NCBI GenBank assembly: GCA_000828835.1
Contig: AP014633.1
Coordinates: 806,001 to 870,000 of the forward strand
Direction: 5' to 3'
DNA from: Thioploca ingrica
GTDB taxonomy: Bacteria; Pseudomonadota; Gammaproteobacteria; Beggiatoales; Beggiatoaceae
DNA length: 64,000 nucleotides
Numbering within the stretch: the first letter of the stretch is position 1; each line of letters opens with the position of its first letter. Below, piece by piece: positions 43,993-53,009 of this stretch. The translations under genes were made by a program, and so were the position numbers. Below the pieces are notes generated by a model. It was not told where the DNA came from, searched no databases, and worked only from the letters and a program-made list of their open reading frames with translations.

Positions 43993-46070
43993 CCACAGAA
44001 AACCGAGATTTAACTGCAGCAGATGAACTCGTTGCTGCTCAGACTAAGATTATTGAATATCAAAAAGAAATTTCTCAATTACGGCAAGCTTTGGAAGCCA
44101 GAACTCAAGATATCAATAAACTCATTCAATGGACTCAAAGTTTACAGCAAGATATTTTAGCCGTTTATAATTCAATCACCTGGCAACTGGGTCAATTCAT
44201 TACCCAAATTGCTTTGAAATTACTCCGCCGTCCCGTTGGACCAACTGCCCGCGATCATATTAATAAAATCCTAACGACCTTTGAATCCTGGAAAATTAAC
44301 TATTTCCAAAGCCGTCGACTCTCGGGACTACAACCTTATATGCCTTGGCATGACACTAAAGAATACGCTTTATGGATTAAGCAATATGATACTTTAAATC
44401 CAAGGTTACTTGAGCAACTACTCTCTCAACAGGAGCAGTGGTTATATCAACCGCGGATATCTCTGTTGATGTGGACGGATCATTCCCATCAGCAGTGGCT
44501 GCTAGAAGCAATTCAATCAGTGCAAGCCCAGTTTTATCCGCATTGGGAATTAAATCTTGCTTATCAAACTACCCTAGCAGAATCAACGCTTCAAATAGTG
44601 GCTTTGGAATCACGAATCCAATTGATCGATTGTACTCAAACTGACACTTTAGCCGCTACTTTAAATCAAGCTTTAGCGCAAGCAACCGGTGATTTCATTG
44701 CCGTCATCGGTGAACAGGATCGATTACCGGCGCATGCTTTATCTAAAATGGTCGAATGGCTTAATCGCTATCCCCAAACTGACCTGCTTTACAGCGATGC
44801 AGATAAATTGGATGAGAACGGACAACGTTATGATCCCTATTTTAAATCCGACTGGAACCCCGATTTATTTTATTCCCAACATTTTCTGCAACACTTCACT
44901 CTTTATCGCCGCGCAGTGGTCGCTGAAATCAATGGATTTCAACCGGATTATCCTGGCAGTGAAAATTATGACTTCACCCTTCGCTTTATTGAACACATTG
45001 CGAGCCAAAACATTCACCATATTCCACATATCTTGTATCATCAACGTCAACTCGCTCAACTGACTCCTATTGCCAATAACACGGATTCCCATTGCCCAGC
45101 ATTACAAGCCCATTTGCAACGCTTAAATCAATCCGCTCAAGTAGTGGCAGCCCCGGGTGGACATACTCGAGTCATTTATAAATTACCGGCGCAATTACCT
45201 TTAGTCAGCTTGATCATTCCGACTCGTGATAAACTCGATTTACTGCGTGGTACCGTCGAAGGTTGCCTTAACCAAACGCGTTATGACAACATTGAAATCA
45301 TTATTATGGATAATAGCAGTGTTGAACCCGAAACTTTGGCGTATTTAAAAGCCATTCAACACGATAACCGAGTGACCGTCATTCGTCATGCGGCACCGTT
45401 TAATTATTCCCAACTCAATAACATCGGTGTTGCTCATGCACAGGGCGATATCATTGGTTTAATCAATAATGATTTAGAAGTCATTGCGCCAGATTGGTTA
45501 ACTGAAATGGTTAGTCATGCACTTCGTCCAGAAATTGGTGCTGTAGGTGCTAAACTGTATTATGCTAACGACACCATTCAACATGCGGGAGTCATTGTGG
45601 GACTCGGTGGGATGGCTGGACATGGGTTTAAATTCTTAGCCCGAGAAGCGCCCGGTTATTATTGGAAACCCTTTTTAATTCAAAATTATTCGGTCGTCAC
45701 CGGAGCTTGTTTAGTGATGCGGCGTCAAGTTTTTGAGGAAGTGGGGGGATTAGAAGAAAAACATCTTCAAGTCGCCTTTAACGATGTAGACTTATGCCTG
45801 CGAATTCGACAACGCGGTTATCGCATTATTTGGACACCGTATGCCGAACTTTATCACTTGGAATCAGCAAGTCGCGGTTTAGACAATACTTTAAAGAAAT
45901 TTCTCCGCTTACGGCATGAACTCAATTACATGAAATCACATTGGGCGGAGATTTTACTGAATGATCCGTATTACAACCCTAATTTAACGATTGAATATGA
46001 AGATTTTTCTTTGGCATACCCGCCCAGAGTTAATTTATTTTGCTCAGCAGCGTCAATTAATACCGATTGA
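43989..46070 (+). CDS. Large family 2 glycosyltransferase with two GT2 domains and coiled coil
   Basis: The frame extends to 43866, but that region lies within the ABC gene; a TTG at 43989, overlapping the ABC stop and preceded by AAAGGAAC, is the likely start, giving 693 residues. A short coiled coil (about 15-45) leads to an N-terminal GT2-like domain (LLYSDADKLDENGQRYDPYF holds its DxD-like SDAD) whose first strand motif is degenerate (LLMWTDHSHQ). A complete GT2 domain follows (LVSLIIPTRDKLDLLRGTVE, GLINNDLEVIAPDW, GACLVMRRQVFEEVGG, FNDVDLCLRIRQRG). It is a paralogue of the next gene. Acceptor sugar unknown. Confidence 0.88.
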   Translation: MTTENRDLTAADELVAAQTKIIEYQKEISQLRQALEARTQDINKLIQWTQSLQQDILAVYNSITWQLGQFITQIALKLLRRPVGPTARDHINKILTTFESWKINYFQSRRLSGLQPYMPWHDTKEYALWIKQYDTLNPRLLEQLLSQQEQWLYQPRISLLMWTDHSHQQWLLEAIQSVQAQFYPHWELNLAYQTTLAESTLQIVALESRIQLIDCTQTDTLAATLNQALAQATGDFIAVIGEQDRLPAHALSKMVEWLNRYPQTDLLYSDADKLDENGQRYDPYFKSDWNPDLFYSQHFLQHFTLYRRAVVAEINGFQPDYPGSENYDFTLRFIEHIASQNIHHIPHILYHQRQLAQLTPIANNTDSHCPALQAHLQRLNQSAQVVAAPGGHTRVIYKLPAQLPLVSLIIPTRDKLDLLRGTVEGCLNQTRYDNIEIIIMDNSSVEPETLAYLKAIQHDNRVTVIRHAAPFNYSQLNNIGVAHAQGDIIGLINNDLEVIAPDWLTEMVSHALRPEIGAVGAKLYYANDTIQHAGVIVGLGGMAGHGFKFLAREAPGYYWKPFLIQNYSVVTGACLVMRRQVFEEVGGLEEKHLQVAFNDVDLCLRIRQRGYRIIWTPYAELYHLESASRGLDNTLKKFLRLRHELNYMKSHWAEILLNDPYYNPNLTIEYEDFSLAYPPRVNLFCSAASINTD

Positions 46071-46103
46071 TAAGTTAACCCATTATAGTTTGGAGTGAAA
46101 TCA

Positions 46104-49100
46104 ATGCAAATTATCGTCTTAGGAATGCATCGTTCTGGGACTTCTATGGTCGCACGCTTACTTAACATGATGGGGGCTTACTTTGCAACCGAAGCAACGG
46201 CGATGTTTCCCACCGCGGCTAATCCAAAAGGCTATTGGGAACGAGAAGATATCCGGCAATTAAATGATCAAGTGATTCAGTCTTTAGGAATGTCATGGGA
46301 TAACATCAGTGATTTTGACAGCCCCCTGCTAACCGAAGAATTGCAACAACGAATCCGCCATTCAGCCCAGAAAATCATCTTTAGTTTAGAAACTCGTCGC
46401 CCGTGGATGATCAAAGATCCGCGTTTGTGTTTGCTACTCCCTCTATGGAAGCCGCTATTAGAAATTCCAGTGTGCGTTTATGTTTATCGCAGTCCCATTC
46501 AAGTGGCGCAATCGTTAAAAACTCGTGAAGGCTTTCCGCTGATTTTAGGAATGGCATTGTGGGAAAAATATAATTCATACGGATTAGCCCATTGTGCCGA
46601 TATGCCAAGAATTTTAGTTTCCCATCAAGAGTTAGTTACGCAGCCAGTCAACACCGTTAAGAAGTTACATCAAGATCTACTCGATTGTGAGGTGCAAGGA
46701 CTCCGCTTACCTGCAGATAAGGAGATTCGCGCTTTTATTGAACCCCAATTATTTCGAGAACAGGGCGACATTCAATTACAAAGTGGCTATATTAATCAGC
46801 AACAACAGCGCTTACTTGAGGCTTTTGAAAACGGTTTGATATTTCAATTGAGCCAATTTCCCTCTTTATCAGCCGGTACTATTGAAATTTTACAAGAATA
46901 TAAAAATAAATTAGTTGCTAATCAACAAAACGGTTGGCTGCAACAAGAAATAGGTAAGCGTAATCAAGAAATCGTCGAGTTAAATCAAAGAACAACCCAA
47001 CTGAATTTTGAATTGACTAAGCAACAAGAAGTAATCGATCAATGTGATCAAGAAATCGCTCAACGTAATCAAGTAATCGATCAATGTAATCAAGTAATCA
47101 CTCAACGTAATCAAGTAATCTCTCAACGTGATCAAGAAATCAAACAAGTTTTGCAAACTAAAGCACTTGAAATTAAGAGTTATAAAAACCAATTAGTAGT
47201 AGCAGAAAACCAAACTAATAAACTTAACCAAACGGTGAATGAACTCAAGCGCCACCAGCAACAATTACAAACTCATTTAACGGTAATCCAAACGACTTTA
47301 TCTCAAACGCAAACCACACTTACTGAAAAAGCGCAACAGTTAGCGGAAGTGACCCGAAAAAGTGATCAACAACAACACGATATTCATCTGTTGCAACATT
47401 GGCTTAAAGCATTAGCGGATGATATTAAAGCTGTGTTTGCTTCACTGACTTGGCGCTCTGGTCATTGGTTGACTCAACTCGCTTTAAAATTGCTCTGGAG
47501 AAAACCTGACTTAACTGCCCAAGATCATATTAACAATTTGCTGCGAGAAATAAGCCTGTGGGAACATACTTCCAAGAATATCACTTCCCCCTCATCATCT
47601 CTACCCGCTAAAACCGCATTAACACCGGCCCCATCTGAATCAGCTACTACGCTGGCATTAGCACCGCCTCGATTTGCTTTGCTAACTAATCCACGAGATT
47701 ATCCTCGCTGGATTAAAAACTATGATACGTTAACCACTAAAATCATTAAACGAATGCAACAACGGATTGCGGAATGGGAATATCGTCCTTTTATTTCCAT
47801 TGTCATGCCAACGTACAACACCCCAGAACAATGGTTGCGGTTAGCGCTGGAATCCGTGCTGGAACAAATCTATCCTCATTGGGAATTGTGTATTGTGGAC
47901 GATGCGTCTACTCAACCTCAGGTACGTCGTTTATTAGAAGAATATGCTCAGCGTGATAACCGCATCAAACTTAAATTCAGAACGGAAAATGGACATATTT
48001 CTGCAGCTTCTAATACTGCCCTGGAGATGATTAGTGGTGAATTTGTCGCCTTTTTAGACCATGATGATAAATTAGCTCGCCAAGCTCTCTTTTGGGTTGC
48101 GAAAGATATTCTGGATTATCCTGACGCCATGCTGTGGTATTCTGATGAAGATAAAATTAATGAGCAAGAGGAGCGGCTTGACCCTTATTTTAAATCGGAT
48201 TGGAATCCGGATCTCTTCTTATCTCATAATTTAATTACCCATCTAGCCGTTTATCGAATGACTTTAATCCAACAACTGATTGGATTCAGAGAAAGCTATG
48301 AAGGTGCACAGGATTATGATCTGGCATTACGTGCAATTGAACAAATTAATCCCGTACAAATTCGCCACATTCCACGAGTGTTGTATCATTGGCGAATCAT
48401 CACCGGTAGTACTGCCAGTCGTCCCGAAGAAAAACCCTATGCACTGATTGCTGCTCAACAAGCGATTAAAGAATATTTAGCACGGCGTGGCATAATAGCG
48501 CAAGTTATGGAATCTCCAGAGGTACGTGGAACCATTCGGGTACAATATCCCTTGCCGGAGCCTTTACCTTTAGTCACTTTGATTATTCCAACCTACAATG
48601 GACTGGAATTGTTGCAGCGTTGTGTAGAAAGCATTTTAACCAAAACGACCTATGAAAACTTTGAGATTCTCATCATTAATAATAACAGTGATGATCCATC
48701 AACTTTAGCTTATCTACATCAGTTAGAAAACAATGGCCAAGCCCATGTTTTAGATTACCCTTACCCATTTAATTATGCTGATATGAATAATATGGCCGTT
48801 GAACATGCTCAAGGCGAATTGATTGGCCTACTGAATAATGATCTCGAAGTAATTAATCCAGAATGGTTAGCAGAGATGGTCAGTCATGCAGTTCGTCCAG
48901 AAGTGGGGGTGGTGGGTGCTAGACTTTGGTATCCGAATGATACTTTACAACATGGTGGAGTCATCTTAGGCATTGGTGGCGTTGCTGGACATGCGCATAA
49001 AGGATTTCCACGCGGCAATGTAGGCTATTTAGGCAGGGCTAGTTTAATTCAAAATTTCTCTGCGGTCACTGGAGCTTGTATGATCATGCGTAAATCCAAT

Positions 49101-49415
49101 TTCTTAAAAGTGGGTGGTTTAAATGCCGAACATTTAGCGATTGCTTTTAATGATGTCGAACTGTGTTTAAAAATGAATGAACATAATTTACGCATCGTTT
49201 GGACCCCTTATGCCGAATTATATCACCATGAATCAGCCAGCCGCGGCTATGAAGATACGCCAGAGAAATTAGCACGGTTTGAAACGGAACGCGCTTATAT
49301 GAAAAGCCGCTGGCCCAATTTCTTACTGATGGATCCGGCTTACAGTCCTAATTTAACTTTAGAAACTCAAGATTTTGCTTTGGCATGGCCGCCACGAGTT
49401 TCTATACTTCCCTAG
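46104..49415 (+). CDS. Sulfotransferase-coiled coil-double glycosyltransferase fusion
   Basis: From the ATG at 46104 (GGAG eight bases upstream) the protein is 1103 residues. Residues 1-200 form a P-loop sulfotransferase-like domain: IIVLGMHRSGTSMVARLL binds the phosphate of PAPS, and MIKDPRLCLLLPLWKPLL with VYVYRSPIQVAQSL matches the second PAPS motif. Residues 270-440 are a coiled coil including a run of heptads of the form VIDQCNQ. Two GT2 domains follow (about 560-770 with FISIVMPTYNTPEQWL and MLWYSDEDKINEQEE; about 825-1100 with LVTLIIPTYNGLELLQR and GLLNNDLEVINPEW). The fusion suggests assembly and sulfation of one polymer, which is inference. Confidence 0.88.
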   Translation: MQIIVLGMHRSGTSMVARLLNMMGAYFATEATAMFPTAANPKGYWEREDIRQLNDQVIQSLGMSWDNISDFDSPLLTEELQQRIRHSAQKIIFSLETRRPWMIKDPRLCLLLPLWKPLLEIPVCVYVYRSPIQVAQSLKTREGFPLILGMALWEKYNSYGLAHCADMPRILVSHQELVTQPVNTVKKLHQDLLDCEVQGLRLPADKEIRAFIEPQLFREQGDIQLQSGYINQQQQRLLEAFENGLIFQLSQFPSLSAGTIEILQEYKNKLVANQQNGWLQQEIGKRNQEIVELNQRTTQLNFELTKQQEVIDQCDQEIAQRNQVIDQCNQVITQRNQVISQRDQEIKQVLQTKALEIKSYKNQLVVAENQTNKLNQTVNELKRHQQQLQTHLTVIQTTLSQTQTTLTEKAQQLAEVTRKSDQQQHDIHLLQHWLKALADDIKAVFASLTWRSGHWLTQLALKLLWRKPDLTAQDHINNLLREISLWEHTSKNITSPSSSLPAKTALTPAPSESATTLALAPPRFALLTNPRDYPRWIKNYDTLTTKIIKRMQQRIAEWEYRPFISIVMPTYNTPEQWLRLALESVLEQIYPHWELCIVDDASTQPQVRRLLEEYAQRDNRIKLKFRTENGHISAASNTALEMISGEFVAFLDHDDKLARQALFWVAKDILDYPDAMLWYSDEDKINEQEERLDPYFKSDWNPDLFLSHNLITHLAVYRMTLIQQLIGFRESYEGAQDYDLALRAIEQINPVQIRHIPRVLYHWRIITGSTASRPEEKPYALIAAQQAIKEYLARRGIIAQVMESPEVRGTIRVQYPLPEPLPLVTLIIPTYNGLELLQRCVESILTKTTYENFEILIINNNSDDPSTLAYLHQLENNGQAHVLDYPYPFNYADMNNMAVEHAQGELIGLLNNDLEVINPEWLAEMVSHAVRPEVGVVGARLWYPNDTLQHGGVILGIGGVAGHAHKGFPRGNVGYLGRASLIQNFSAVTGACMIMRKSNFLKVGGLNAEHLAIAFNDVELCLKMNEHNLRIVWTPYAELYHHESASRGYEDTPEKLARFETERAYMKSRWPNFLLMDPAYSPNLTLETQDFALAWPPRVSILP
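47031..47135 (+). repeat. In-gene 21-bp tandem repeat encoding coiled-coil heptads
   Basis: Five direct copies of a 21-base unit, of the form GTAATCGATCAATGTAATCA plus A, encode successive heptads [VE]I[DATS]Q[CR][DN]Q in the coiled coil of the sulfotransferase-glycosyltransferase gene. Copies differ by a few bases. Variation in copy number would lengthen or shorten the stalk in frame. Confidence 0.85.
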
Positions 49416-49435
49416 TTTAATTTTTTTAAGAGAAC

Positions 49436-50254
49436 ATGAATATATTAGTTATCGGTAAAGCGAAGACCGGCACCACAGTCATTTCTAAAACTATTCAAAA
49501 ATCAATTTCTGGACCAACGCAATATCACTTAGAACCCAAGCGAATTGGATTTTTTGAACAAGAACATTTTGCCAAATCAGATTGTTCTCATGTAGTCAAA
49601 ATCATTTTTGAACATTGGTCAAATACACCTAGAATGCGAAATGCTATCATTCACAATGAAGCGGTACTTAAATTCGATAAAGTCATTTGTATCGTTAGAG
49701 ATTTACGTGATGAAATCATTAGTCGGTTAATGTATTTAATTTATCCTTATCAATTAGAATATGACTTGAAAGCAGAACAAATAACAGCATGGATAGAAAT
49801 CTTGGAGAAGAAGGAAAAATCACCCAGATCAATTGCTTTTGTAGAATTATTTAGAGAATTTGAAAAAATCTTTAAGGTGAGTTTCAGTGGAGAATTGAAC
49901 CATTCTATAATACAATCAAAAATATATTATGATTTTATTCAAGGGCCGGCTAAAAATAGCCACCGGATAAAGTACGAGGATTTTATTGCGGGTAAGTTAC
50001 AATTACTTGAAGATTATCTTGGTTTTTCTGTTTCTAGTGACAGATCAGTAGATGATTTAGAAAGAACCAAACGTTCTGTTACGTTCAATAACTGGAAGAA
50101 AGTTTTTACTCCTGAAGATATCGAGTTTTTTAAACCTCAGTTGTCTTCAATATTAGAACAATTCGGTTACTGGGACTGGGAATTGGAAGAAAGTGATAAA
50201 TTGGAATCAGAGCATTATTCTGGATATGTAAAGCGGTTGTTAAGTAATCAATAA
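49436..50254 (+). CDS. Sulfotransferase-like P-loop protein
   Basis: The 272-residue protein opens MNILVIGKAKTGTTVISKTI; the GKAKTGTT loop is the 5'-phosphosulfate-binding motif of sulfotransferases. VICIVRDLRDEIISRLMYLI near residue 85 corresponds to the 3'-phosphate-binding strand and the R-D-x-R-D pattern, and HRIKYEDFIAGKLQLLEDYL is the usual second region, followed by WKKVFTPEDIEFF. It is clearly AT-richer than the genes before it. It follows the fusion gene by 20 bases, so it may act on the same glycan. The acceptor is unknown. Confidence 0.8.
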   Translation: MNILVIGKAKTGTTVISKTIQKSISGPTQYHLEPKRIGFFEQEHFAKSDCSHVVKIIFEHWSNTPRMRNAIIHNEAVLKFDKVICIVRDLRDEIISRLMYLIYPYQLEYDLKAEQITAWIEILEKKEKSPRSIAFVELFREFEKIFKVSFSGELNHSIIQSKIYYDFIQGPAKNSHRIKYEDFIAGKLQLLEDYLGFSVSSDRSVDDLERTKRSVTFNNWKKVFTPEDIEFFKPQLSSILEQFGYWDWELEESDKLESEHYSGYVKRLLSNQ

Positions 50255-50320
50255 GTTATTTAATTTCTCTAATTATTCGATTTTTTTAGATATCTTCAAA
50301 ATTTGAAAAGGGCTAATAAT

Positions 50321-51106
50321 ATGAGCATACTTGATCAGTATGTTAAAAAATTTCCAACTTATCAAAATGCTATTGATATTTTTAAAGGAGAATGGTCTTC
50401 AAAACTACCGCCTCCCTACTCAGAATTAGTAGCCGGTCAAATTCCATTATTTCAGGATTCAAGAATAATATGGGCGGAAGAACAATTAAATGGATTTAAA
50501 AGTTGTAAGGTACTTGAACTCGGTCCATTAGAAGGTGGACATACCTATATGCTTGAACAAATGGGTGCCCAATCGATTCTTGCCATTGAAGCAAACTCGC
50601 GTGCTTATCTTAAATGCCTTATTACTAAAGAAATATTAAATCTTAAGAAAGCACGTTTTTTATTAGGAGATTTTGTTACTTACCTAAAAAATACCGAAGA
50701 TTTTTTTGATATTTGTATCGCCAGTGGTGTACTTTATCACATGCAAAATCCGGCTGAGCTGATTCAACTGATTTCTCAAAAAACAACCAAACTAATGATA
50801 TGGACTCACTATTATGATCAGGCGTTAATTAAAAATAACCCTCATATTCCACAGAACAAATTTTCTGATAGTGTTGCTTCGGATTATCAAGGATTTAAGC
50901 ATACTTTGTATCGACAAAATTATCATGAATCCCTTAAATCAAATATTTTTTGTGGTGGTACTGAGCATTTTAGTATGTGGATGCCTAAACAGGATATACT
51001 TGCTTGTTTAACCTATTTTGGATTTAAAGAATTAAAAATAAATTTTGATTCAACTACCCATCCTAATGGTCCTTGTTTTTGTGTAATCGGGTTTAAATCT
51101 AATTAA
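50321..51106 (+). CDS. Class I SAM-dependent methyltransferase
   Basis: From the ATG at 50321 (AAAAGGG upstream) the protein is 261 residues. VLELGPLEGGHTYMLEQMG is methyltransferase motif I (the GxxxGG-like loop that binds S-adenosylmethionine), followed by ILAIEANSRAYLKC as motif post-I with the acidic residue. The FDICIASGVLYHM segment matches the region of methyltransferases that act on sugars or small molecules, and the YHMQNPAELIQLI tail is common in the type 11/12 branch. Its place at the end of the glycan block suggests methylation of a sugar or glycan end; that is inference. Confidence 0.82.
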   Translation: MSILDQYVKKFPTYQNAIDIFKGEWSSKLPPPYSELVAGQIPLFQDSRIIWAEEQLNGFKSCKVLELGPLEGGHTYMLEQMGAQSILAIEANSRAYLKCLITKEILNLKKARFLLGDFVTYLKNTEDFFDICIASGVLYHMQNPAELIQLISQKTTKLMIWTHYYDQALIKNNPHIPQNKFSDSVASDYQGFKHTLYRQNYHESLKSNIFCGGTEHFSMWMPKQDILACLTYFGFKELKINFDSTTHPNGPCFCVIGFKSN

Positions 51107-51110
51107 ACGA

Positions 51111-51257
51111 GTGATCGGAAAGGGCGAACGTAGCCTGGATGAAATGAGGTTGTTGGTGGTGGTCTATACCGAAAGAGAAAATATCTTCCGCATCATCACT
51201 TCCAGAATAGCAACCGAAAAGGAGCGCCAAATATATGAACACGACAAATTACGATAA
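51111..51257 (+). pseudogene. BrnT-type toxin gene remnant, C-terminal half
   Basis: A frame open from about 51111 encodes GERSLDEMRLLVVVYTEREN followed by IFRIITSRIATEKERQIYE and ends TAA at 51257. The LLVVVYTERx...RIISARxAT...ER..YE pattern is the C-terminal half of BrnT ribonuclease toxins (about 90 residues). The N-terminal half, with the catalytic residues, is absent; upstream is the methyltransferase gene. The left edge coincides with an 18-base repeat (51130-51147) also found at 54875. I infer a truncated toxin gene that still abuts its antitoxin. Confidence 0.72.
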
Positions 51258-51414
51258 CGTCCTACCTCCTGAAGATGAAATACAAGATGAATATGATTTC
51301 AGCAAGGGAATCCGTGGAAAACATTACAGAAATTATCGACGTGGACATTTAGTAAAGGTACATAAAACCGATGGTACAATAATTACACATTATTTTACCC
51401 TGAATGAAGTGTAA
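51235..51414 (+). CDS. BrnT-linked antitoxin-like small protein, possibly truncated
   Basis: A 59-codon frame, overlapping the BrnT remnant by 23 bases, with GGAG about ten bases upstream of its ATG. It reads EDEIQDEYDFSKGIRGKHYR then RRGHLVKVHKTDGTIITHYF, a pattern I associate with small antitoxins next to BrnT-type toxins (YDFSKxxRGKHxxxYxxGHxVxIHxxDGT), which usually continue about 20 residues further. Here the stop falls at FTLNEV, at the start of a palindrome (51414-51438), so the end may be lost. Function as an antitoxin is inferred from gene order and pattern. Confidence 0.65.
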   Translation: MNTTNYDNVLPPEDEIQDEYDFSKGIRGKHYRNYRRGHLVKVHKTDGTIITHYFTLNEV

Positions 51415-51455
51415 TCCAGGATTTCAGTTCTCCTGGATTTCGTTCAGGCTCTCTC
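51414..51455. repeat. Palindrome and AGCCTGAACGAAATCC repeat after the antitoxin gene
   Basis: ATCCAGGA (51414-51421) pairs with TCCTGGAT (51431-51438) in a hairpin, and CCTGGATTTCGTTCAGGCT is the inverse of the repeat GTAGCCTGGATGAAATGA found at 51130-51147 and, exactly, at 54875-54892. Together they bracket the toxin-antitoxin remnant with inverted copies of one dispersed repeat. Confidence 0.6.
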
Positions 51456-51479
51456 CAGGCTATTTGCTGTCTAAAAAAA

Positions 51480-52850
51480 TTAAAACAACTGAACATAATA
51501 TCGGTTAATCAATGCAGCAAGCATCGTTGTTAATAACAATGGTATATAACCAATTGTTATGAACAGTAATGTTTCTTGTTTGAGTTGAAAATAATTATTA
51601 TAAAAAAGCAAGAAAAACAGAATTCCAATAGGAATAAAATACCTTCCTTGGAGGGTTTCAACAACAGGATGACCAATTGGAGCTATAGTTAAATAAAGTA
51701 AAGTGAAAATCAATATAATACTGCCTAACCATACGGTGAAAATAATAATCTTTTGAAAAAGAGATATTGTTACACCCGGTTTGGAATCAGTTAAAGCGTA
51801 AAATATCAACATTGCAGCATGTAAAAACAATAACCACCGAGGTAGTGATGTATCTAGCCATCCTAGTTTACCTATAAAACCCTCAATAAGTTGTACCCCA
51901 TAAAGTTTTATAGTATTGAACAATACAACCAAATATTGTAAAGGATGGGTCAATATAAAGCTCAATTGTTCATGATAGGATGTAGTTAGTTTAAAATGCT
52001 GAAATGGAAAAGTAGCATAAGCTTCTCGAGCTAAATGATACCAAAAAACCAAACTACTTACAGTGAATAAAAACATGAGCGAAAAAAATAAGCCATACCT
52101 TTTAAGACCTAATTTTTTAATTGGTATCAAAAAAAATAAGAAAATAAGAGAAATATAGGCTTGCTTACAAAGAGATATAAGAATCGCGATAATAATAAGT
52201 AATGTGATTACTAATGGAGTAAACTTGATATTTTCTTCTAAAGCTAACTTTAAGAAAATAGCGATGAACAGAAAGGATAAAGCGATTGTTAAACTATCAG
52301 CAGACAATGAAGCTGCCTGGAAAATAGTCATAGGAGATAAAGCCAATACAACAACTAGCCATTTAGAAGTAGGTATCACTTTAATAGTAAGATAGAGACA
52401 TAATAGCCATACGAATAAAGAAGTAACCCGTCCCAAGTACATTGTCTTTAACCAAGACAAATGAAAAAGTTTCCCTACACTAATACCAATGAGTGGTGGT
52501 AAATAAGGAACTGGGGGATAAGCAGTCGATTTGGCAAATTGTTTTTTAAGAGGTTCCGGCGGCAATTTAAAAAAATAAGCTAATTTTTCAAATGACTGCT
52601 TACTTTGCGGATTAAAAGCTAAATAACCGGCTAATTCACCACCGGTAGCGATCGCATTAACCGGAATAAGACCGCCCGCCACATTTCCATTTACCGTCGG
52701 TATTAAATCTCCTTGACTGACTTCTAGAGCACGAAAAAAATGGCTGTGTTCATCCGGTACCTGAAAAGGAGGCGTTATCAATATAACCAGTACACCAAAA
52801 ATAAATCCAAATAAAATAAAAACAGATTCTGGTTTTTGTAGACAAATCAT
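51480..52850 (-). CDS. DUF2142 family polytopic membrane protein
   Basis: The 456-residue protein has about ten hydrophobic spans and begins with a signal-like helix then ITPPFQVPDEHSHFFRALEV, the DUF2142 hallmark with a conserved PDEH motif in the first extracytoplasmic loop. The family is common in cell-envelope glycan clusters and is thought to be related to lipid-linked-sugar glycosyltransferases of the GT-C fold, but has no proven reaction. AT-rich, transcribed opposite to the glycan genes. Function not assigned beyond the family. Confidence 0.87.
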   Translation of the reverse strand: MICLQKPESVFILFGFIFGVLVILITPPFQVPDEHSHFFRALEVSQGDLIPTVNGNVAGGLIPVNAIATGGELAGYLAFNPQSKQSFEKLAYFFKLPPEPLKKQFAKSTAYPPVPYLPPLIGISVGKLFHLSWLKTMYLGRVTSLFVWLLCLYLTIKVIPTSKWLVVVLALSPMTIFQAASLSADSLTIALSFLFIAIFLKLALEENIKFTPLVITLLIIIAILISLCKQAYISLIFLFFLIPIKKLGLKRYGLFFSLMFLFTVSSLVFWYHLAREAYATFPFQHFKLTTSYHEQLSFILTHPLQYLVVLFNTIKLYGVQLIEGFIGKLGWLDTSLPRWLLFLHAAMLIFYALTDSKPGVTISLFQKIIIFTVWLGSIILIFTLLYLTIAPIGHPVVETLQGRYFIPIGILFFLLFYNNYFQLKQETLLFITIGYIPLLLTTMLAALINRYYVQLF

Positions 52851-53009
52851 ATGTATTAATTTAAATTACTAAATAAGTTTAAAACTATATGTATATTAAA
52901 TAATCTCCAAAGTCAAATAAAAAATAAAGATAAGCGGGTATAGCCTAGATAAAACGATGCCGGCAGATTCTTTTTCTAGATTAATTAACAACCAAAGTTA
53001 AGTAAAAAA

